A stretch of DNA of 64,000 bases from an uncultured Draconibacterium sp. (GTDB lineage Bacteria > Bacteroidota > Bacteroidia > Bacteroidales > Prolixibacteraceae). The notes under the pieces are model-generated. The model did no database searches and was not told the origin of the DNA. It worked only from the letters and a program-made list of their open reading frames with translations. The position numbers and the translations under genes were made by a program. Shown one piece after another: positions 61,140 through 64,000 of this stretch. The stretch covers positions 1 through 64,000 of the forward strand of contig CANLMQ010000003.1 in NCBI GenBank assembly GCA_947492175.1, in the 5' to 3' direction. Each line of letters starts with the position of its first letter. Position 1 is the first letter of the stretch.

Positions 61140-62024
61140 ATGATACGTGAGATTGTAAAAATAGATGATGAATTGTGCGACGGATGCGGAGTGTGCGTTC
61201 CAAACTGCCACGAAGGAGCTTTGCAAATTATTGAAGGTAAAGCGCGGTTGATTAGTGAATTAATGTGCGATGGGCTGGGAGCTTGTATCGGCCACTGTCC
61301 GCAAGGAGCCATAACCATTGAAGAGCGCGAAGCCGAAGCATACGACGAAGTTGCAACAATTGCACAGATGATTAAAAACGGTAAGGCAACTGTTTTTGCC
61401 CATTTAAAACATTTACAAGACCATAACGAAACAGAATATTTACGCGAAGCATTGGGATATATTAAAGCAAACCGTGAAGCAATGCCTTTCGAAATTAGCG
61501 AAGTGCACGACTTGTTACATAGTACAAAAACTGCCGAAGTTCAGGGATCTGGTGGTTGTGCAACAGGTGGTTGTCCGGGAGCAGCACCAATGTCATTTGA
61601 TGCGGGCGGCCTAAAAATGGCGTCTCCGGCACAGGAAGTTCCTTCGCAGTTAACGCAGTGGCCGGTACAAATGCATTTAATTAATCCCGCAGTATCGTAT
61701 TTCCATGGCGCCGACTTATTGGTTGCTGCCGACTGTGCGGGATTTGCACACGGAAATTTTCATAACGATTTTATAAAAGGCCGTAAAATGGTTATCGCCT
61801 GCCCGAAATTAGATCAGGGGCAAGATATCTACATTCGAAAAATGGTCAGTTTAATAGACGATTCAAAAGTTAATACAATAACAGTAGTTATAATGGAAGT
61901 ACCTTGTTGCGGTGGATTATCGCAAATGGTAAAAATGGCTACGCAAATGGCATCAAGAAAGGTACCTGTGAAAGAAGTTGTGATTAGTATACAAGGAGAG
62001 GTATTAAGTGAAGTATGGGTATAA
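61140..62024 (+). CDS. 4Fe-4S ferredoxin-type protein, Hcp partner
   Basis: A 294-residue iron-sulfur protein. Residues 13-23 (CDGCGVCVPNC) are a full CxxCxxCxxxC cluster motif. The second motif is CDGLGACIGHCP, lacking the second cysteine, so one cluster is likely normal and the other altered. A cysteine-rich stretch (GGCATGGCPG, ~138-147) and a PCCGG near the C-terminus add possible ligands. The C-terminal half (VSYFHGADLLVAADCAGFAH, VIACPKLDQGQD) looks like a cluster-bearing globular domain. It is likely the electron donor to Hcp, whose gene follows, although a terminator separates the two. Confidence 0.85.
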   Translation: MIREIVKIDDELCDGCGVCVPNCHEGALQIIEGKARLISELMCDGLGACIGHCPQGAITIEEREAEAYDEVATIAQMIKNGKATVFAHLKHLQDHNETEYLREALGYIKANREAMPFEISEVHDLLHSTKTAEVQGSGGCATGGCPGAAPMSFDAGGLKMASPAQEVPSQLTQWPVQMHLINPAVSYFHGADLLVAADCAGFAHGNFHNDFIKGRKMVIACPKLDQGQDIYIRKMVSLIDDSKVNTITVVIMEVPCCGGLSQMVKMATQMASRKVPVKEVVISIQGEVLSEVWV

Positions 62025-62032
62025 AAGGCTAA

Positions 62033-62066
62033 AAGGCATCTTGAAAAAGGTGCCTTCATTTTTTTT
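62033..62066 (+). terminator. terminator between ferredoxin-type gene and hcp
   Basis: AAGGCATC (62033-62040), an 8-base loop, GGTGCCTT (62049-62056), then CATTTTTTTT. hcp therefore either depends on read-through or has its own start site in the 92 bases that follow. Confidence 0.75.
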
Positions 62067-62157
62067 AAATCAAACAAAAAGACAAGACTGAAATTTACTA
62101 CTGCACAGTCGATAGTCTTTATTCCAATAAGTATATAATATTTAAAAAGTTAGAGAT

Positions 62158-63822
62158 ATGAGTATGTTTTGTTTCCAATGTCAGGAAGCAGCAAAAGGTA
62201 CGGGTTGTACCGTTGCTGGAGTATGTGGTAAACCAAGTGATGTGGCAAATCTGCAGGATACATTACTTTATGTGTTGAAAGGAATTAGCTGGTACAACGA
62301 AAAGCTGCGTGCCCAAAATGTGAATCCTGAAAAGGTGGATAAGTTTGTATTCGACGGATTGTTTAGCACAATAACAAATGCAAATTTCGATAAAAATGTT
62401 TTTACCAAACGTATAATAAAAGCCTTGCAGTTGCGTAACGAATTGCATGCAAGGTGTTTGGCGCTAAATGTTAAGTTGCCTGCCCAACTTCCGGCCATAG
62501 CTTCATGGAATGCGGATTCGGTTGAAGAATTTGAAGCGAAAGCCGAAGAAGTTGGTATTTTAAGTACAAAAAACGAAGATATCCGTTCCTTACGCGAATT
62601 GATTATTTATGGTGTAAAGGGAATGGCGGCATATGCTGAACATGCTTATAATCTGGGTGGTAAAAAAGATGAAATTTTTGCGTTTATGCAACGGGCTTTG
62701 GTTGCAACTACCGAAGACTTATCTGTTGATGACTTGGTTGCGCTTACGCTGGAAACAGGAAAATATGGTGTTGATGTAATGGCCTTGCTCGATGCTGCCA
62801 ACACAAGCTCATATGGTAATCCGGAAGCAACCAAAGTAAATATTGGTGTTCGTAACAACCCGGCAATTTTAATTTCAGGGCATGACTTAAAAGACATGGA
62901 AGACCTGTTAAAACAAACCGAAGGAACCGGAGTTGATGTGTATACTCACAGCGAAATGCTACCGGCCCATTATTATCCTGCTTTCAAAAAATACGATCAC
63001 CTGGTTGGTAACTACGGAAATGCATGGTGGAAACAAAACACCGAATTTGAAAGCTTTAACGGGCCTGTTTTGTTTACAACAAACTGTATCGTTCCTCCAA
63101 AATCTTCGGCAACTTATACCGACAGGATTTATACAACCGGAGCTTCGGGATTGGAAGGTGCGATTCACATTCCTGATCGTAAGGAAGGCGAAATGAAAGA
63201 TTTTAGCCAGATTATAGAACATGCAAAAAAATGTACTGCTCCGCAGGAAATTGAAACCGGCGAGATTGTTGGAGGTTTTGCCCATGCACAGGTTTTTGCC
63301 TTGGCCGATAAAATTGTTGATGCAGTAAAAACCGGTGCGATTAAGAAATTCTTTGTTATGGCCGGTTGCGACGGACGTATGAAAAGCCGCGATTATTATA
63401 CGCAATTTGCTGAGCAGCTGCCACAAGACACAGTTATTTTAACAGCAGGTTGTGCCAAATACCGTTACAACAAATTACCGTTGGGCGACATTGGCGGAAT
63501 TCCGCGTGTTATTGATGCAGGACAGTGTAACGACTCGTATTCGCTTGCAGTAATTGCATTAAAACTGAAAGAGGTTTTCGAACTGAATGACATTAACGAA
63601 TTACCTATTGCCTACAACATTGCCTGGTACGAGCAAAAGGCGGTGATTGTATTGTTGGCACTACTTCACCTGGGTGTTAAAAATATTCACCTTGGACCAA
63701 CGCTTCCGGCATTCCTTTCGCCAAACGTAGCAAATGTATTGGTTGAAAATTTTGGTATTGGCGGAATAACCGAAGTTGACAACGATCTTAAAATGTTTTT
63801 AGGAGAAGAAATCACAGCATAA
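62158..63822 (+). CDS. hcp: hydroxylamine reductase (hybrid cluster protein)
   Basis: A 554-residue Hcp. The N-terminal cluster cysteines are C5, C8, C17 and C23 ([21 protein letters not shown]). Hybrid-cluster ligands are recognisable downstream: His in [10 protein letters not shown], Glu in [11 protein letters not shown], Cys in FTTNCIVPP, Cys in VMAGCDGR, Cys in [12 protein letters not shown], Cys in [10 protein letters not shown] and Glu in AWYEQKAV. Hcp reduces nitric oxide or hydroxylamine and is linked to nitrosative stress defence. Regulation by the divergent Crp/Fnr protein is inferred. Length is typical. Confidence 0.97.
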   Translation: MSMFCFQCQEAAKGTGCTVAGVCGKPSDVANLQDTLLYVLKGISWYNEKLRAQNVNPEKVDKFVFDGLFSTITNANFDKNVFTKRIIKALQLRNELHARCLALNVKLPAQLPAIASWNADSVEEFEAKAEEVGILSTKNEDIRSLRELIIYGVKGMAAYAEHAYNLGGKKDEIFAFMQRALVATTEDLSVDDLVALTLETGKYGVDVMALLDAANTSSYGNPEATKVNIGVRNNPAILISGHDLKDMEDLLKQTEGTGVDVYTHSEMLPAHYYPAFKKYDHLVGNYGNAWWKQNTEFESFNGPVLFTTNCIVPPKSSATYTDRIYTTGASGLEGAIHIPDRKEGEMKDFSQIIEHAKKCTAPQEIETGEIVGGFAHAQVFALADKIVDAVKTGAIKKFFVMAGCDGRMKSRDYYTQFAEQLPQDTVILTAGCAKYRYNKLPLGDIGGIPRVIDAGQCNDSYSLAVIALKLKEVFELNDINELPIAYNIAWYEQKAVIVLLALLHLGVKNIHLGPTLPAFLSPNVANVLVENFGIGGITEVDNDLKMFLGEEITA

Positions 63823-63889
63823 GGTAAAATGGGGGATTTTAAAAGGGGAGATAACTCTTGATAAATCAAGGTTGATTATTGGTTTTTGG

Positions 63890-63917
63890 AATGGCATCCA
63901 TATGTGTGGATGCCATT
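63890..63917. terminator. bidirectional terminator after hcp
   Basis: AATGGCATCCA, a 6-base loop, TGGATGCCATT: a perfect 11-base stem followed by TTATTGTT. It separates hcp from the convergent gene at the window edge. Confidence 0.75.
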
Positions 63918-63932
63918 TTATTGTTAATCCTT

Positions 63933-64000
63933 CTATTTCTCCTCCAAATTAAAAGTAATATCAACAGTTCTGAAAGATGGATTAGGTTTTACTTCCGGAT
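63933..64000 (-). CDS. 3' end of a minus-strand gene, unknown product (partial)
   Basis: Only the last 21 codons are in the window, reading ...FRTVDITFNLEEK and a TAG stop at 63933-63935. The alternating hydrophobic pattern suggests a terminal beta-strand, as in an exported or outer-membrane protein. Convergent with hcp across the terminator. No function can be given. Confidence 0.55.
   Translation of the reverse strand, partial: PEVKPNPSFRTVDITFNLEEK

Noticed and set aside
1..64000. CRISPR array, rRNA operon, intact tRNA, insertion sequence or phage genes
   Set aside because: No regularly spaced repeats with unique spacers, no rRNA-like stretch, no complete tRNA cloverleaf and no transposase or phage structural gene were seen. 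The phased GCAGGA array has units far too short and spacers too similar for CRISPR.

Overview
The window looks like chromosomal DNA of a Bacteroidota bacterium, probably from the Marinilabiliales/Prolixibacteraceae side of the phylum (the rank below phylum is an inference). The phylum call rests on two SusC/SusD pairs, an ECF-sigma/FecR pair, a PorP/SprF outer-membrane protein, DUF2723 and DUF6427 proteins, Shine-Dalgarno-poor starts, and several TAnnTTTG-type -7 promoter boxes.

Layout. (1) 1-5430 is accessory: a membrane protein and a membrane-anchored AraC regulator, a mobilisation module (MobC-like protein and a MOBP-type relaxase broken by a frameshift) with a candidate oriT, a decayed HTH gene, and a Fic protein whose promoter lies between two copies of a palindrome. 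It ends in what looks like the 3' end of a tRNA-Leu gene, probably the right attachment site of an integrated element. (2) 5486-26316 is a SusC/SusD locus with no glycoside hydrolase. A divergent DeoR-family regulator faces a glycerophosphodiester phosphodiesterase, a lipoprotein, SusC, SusD, a calcineurin-like phosphoesterase, GlpD, a polyol permease, an AraM/EgsA-type sn-glycerol-1-phosphate dehydrogenase, a NagD/AraL HAD phosphatase, transketolase, a GlpT-type transporter, an SGNH esterase and RpiB. I read it as an uptake and catabolic system for glycerophosphodiesters or polyol-phosphate polymers such as teichoic acids or phospholipid head groups. (3) 26489-49048, all on the minus strand, is an ECF sigma/FecR-controlled polysaccharide-utilisation-type locus: sigma, FecR, SusC with STN domain, SusD, an arylsulfotransferase-like protein, a PAPS-type sulfotransferase, a DUF5107-TPR protein, a putative glycoside hydrolase (DUF6067-like), an M1 peptidase, a chromate transporter, GH43 and GH2. 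Two sulfotransferases and no sulfatase is unusual. (4) 49304-60378 is mostly housekeeping: efp, a DUF3108 protein, tsaB, a carbamoyltransferase, a DUF6427 protein, purD, a DUF2723 protein, PorP/SprF and pgeF. (5) 60371-63822 is a nitrosative/redox stress locus: an HcpR-like Crp/Fnr regulator divergent from a ferredoxin-type protein and hcp, with a clear operator between them. The last bases hold the 3' end of a minus-strand gene.

How region 2 may work: phosphodiesters are cut at the surface or in the periplasm by the GDPD and trimmed by the phosphoesterase. Glycerol phosphates enter through GlpT and free polyols through the polyol permease. G3P (GlpD) and G1P (AraM) both yield DHAP, while transketolase and RpiB handle pentose phosphates. 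No polyol kinase is present, which fits substrates that arrive already phosphorylated. All functional calls are from reading the sequence; no database search was run.
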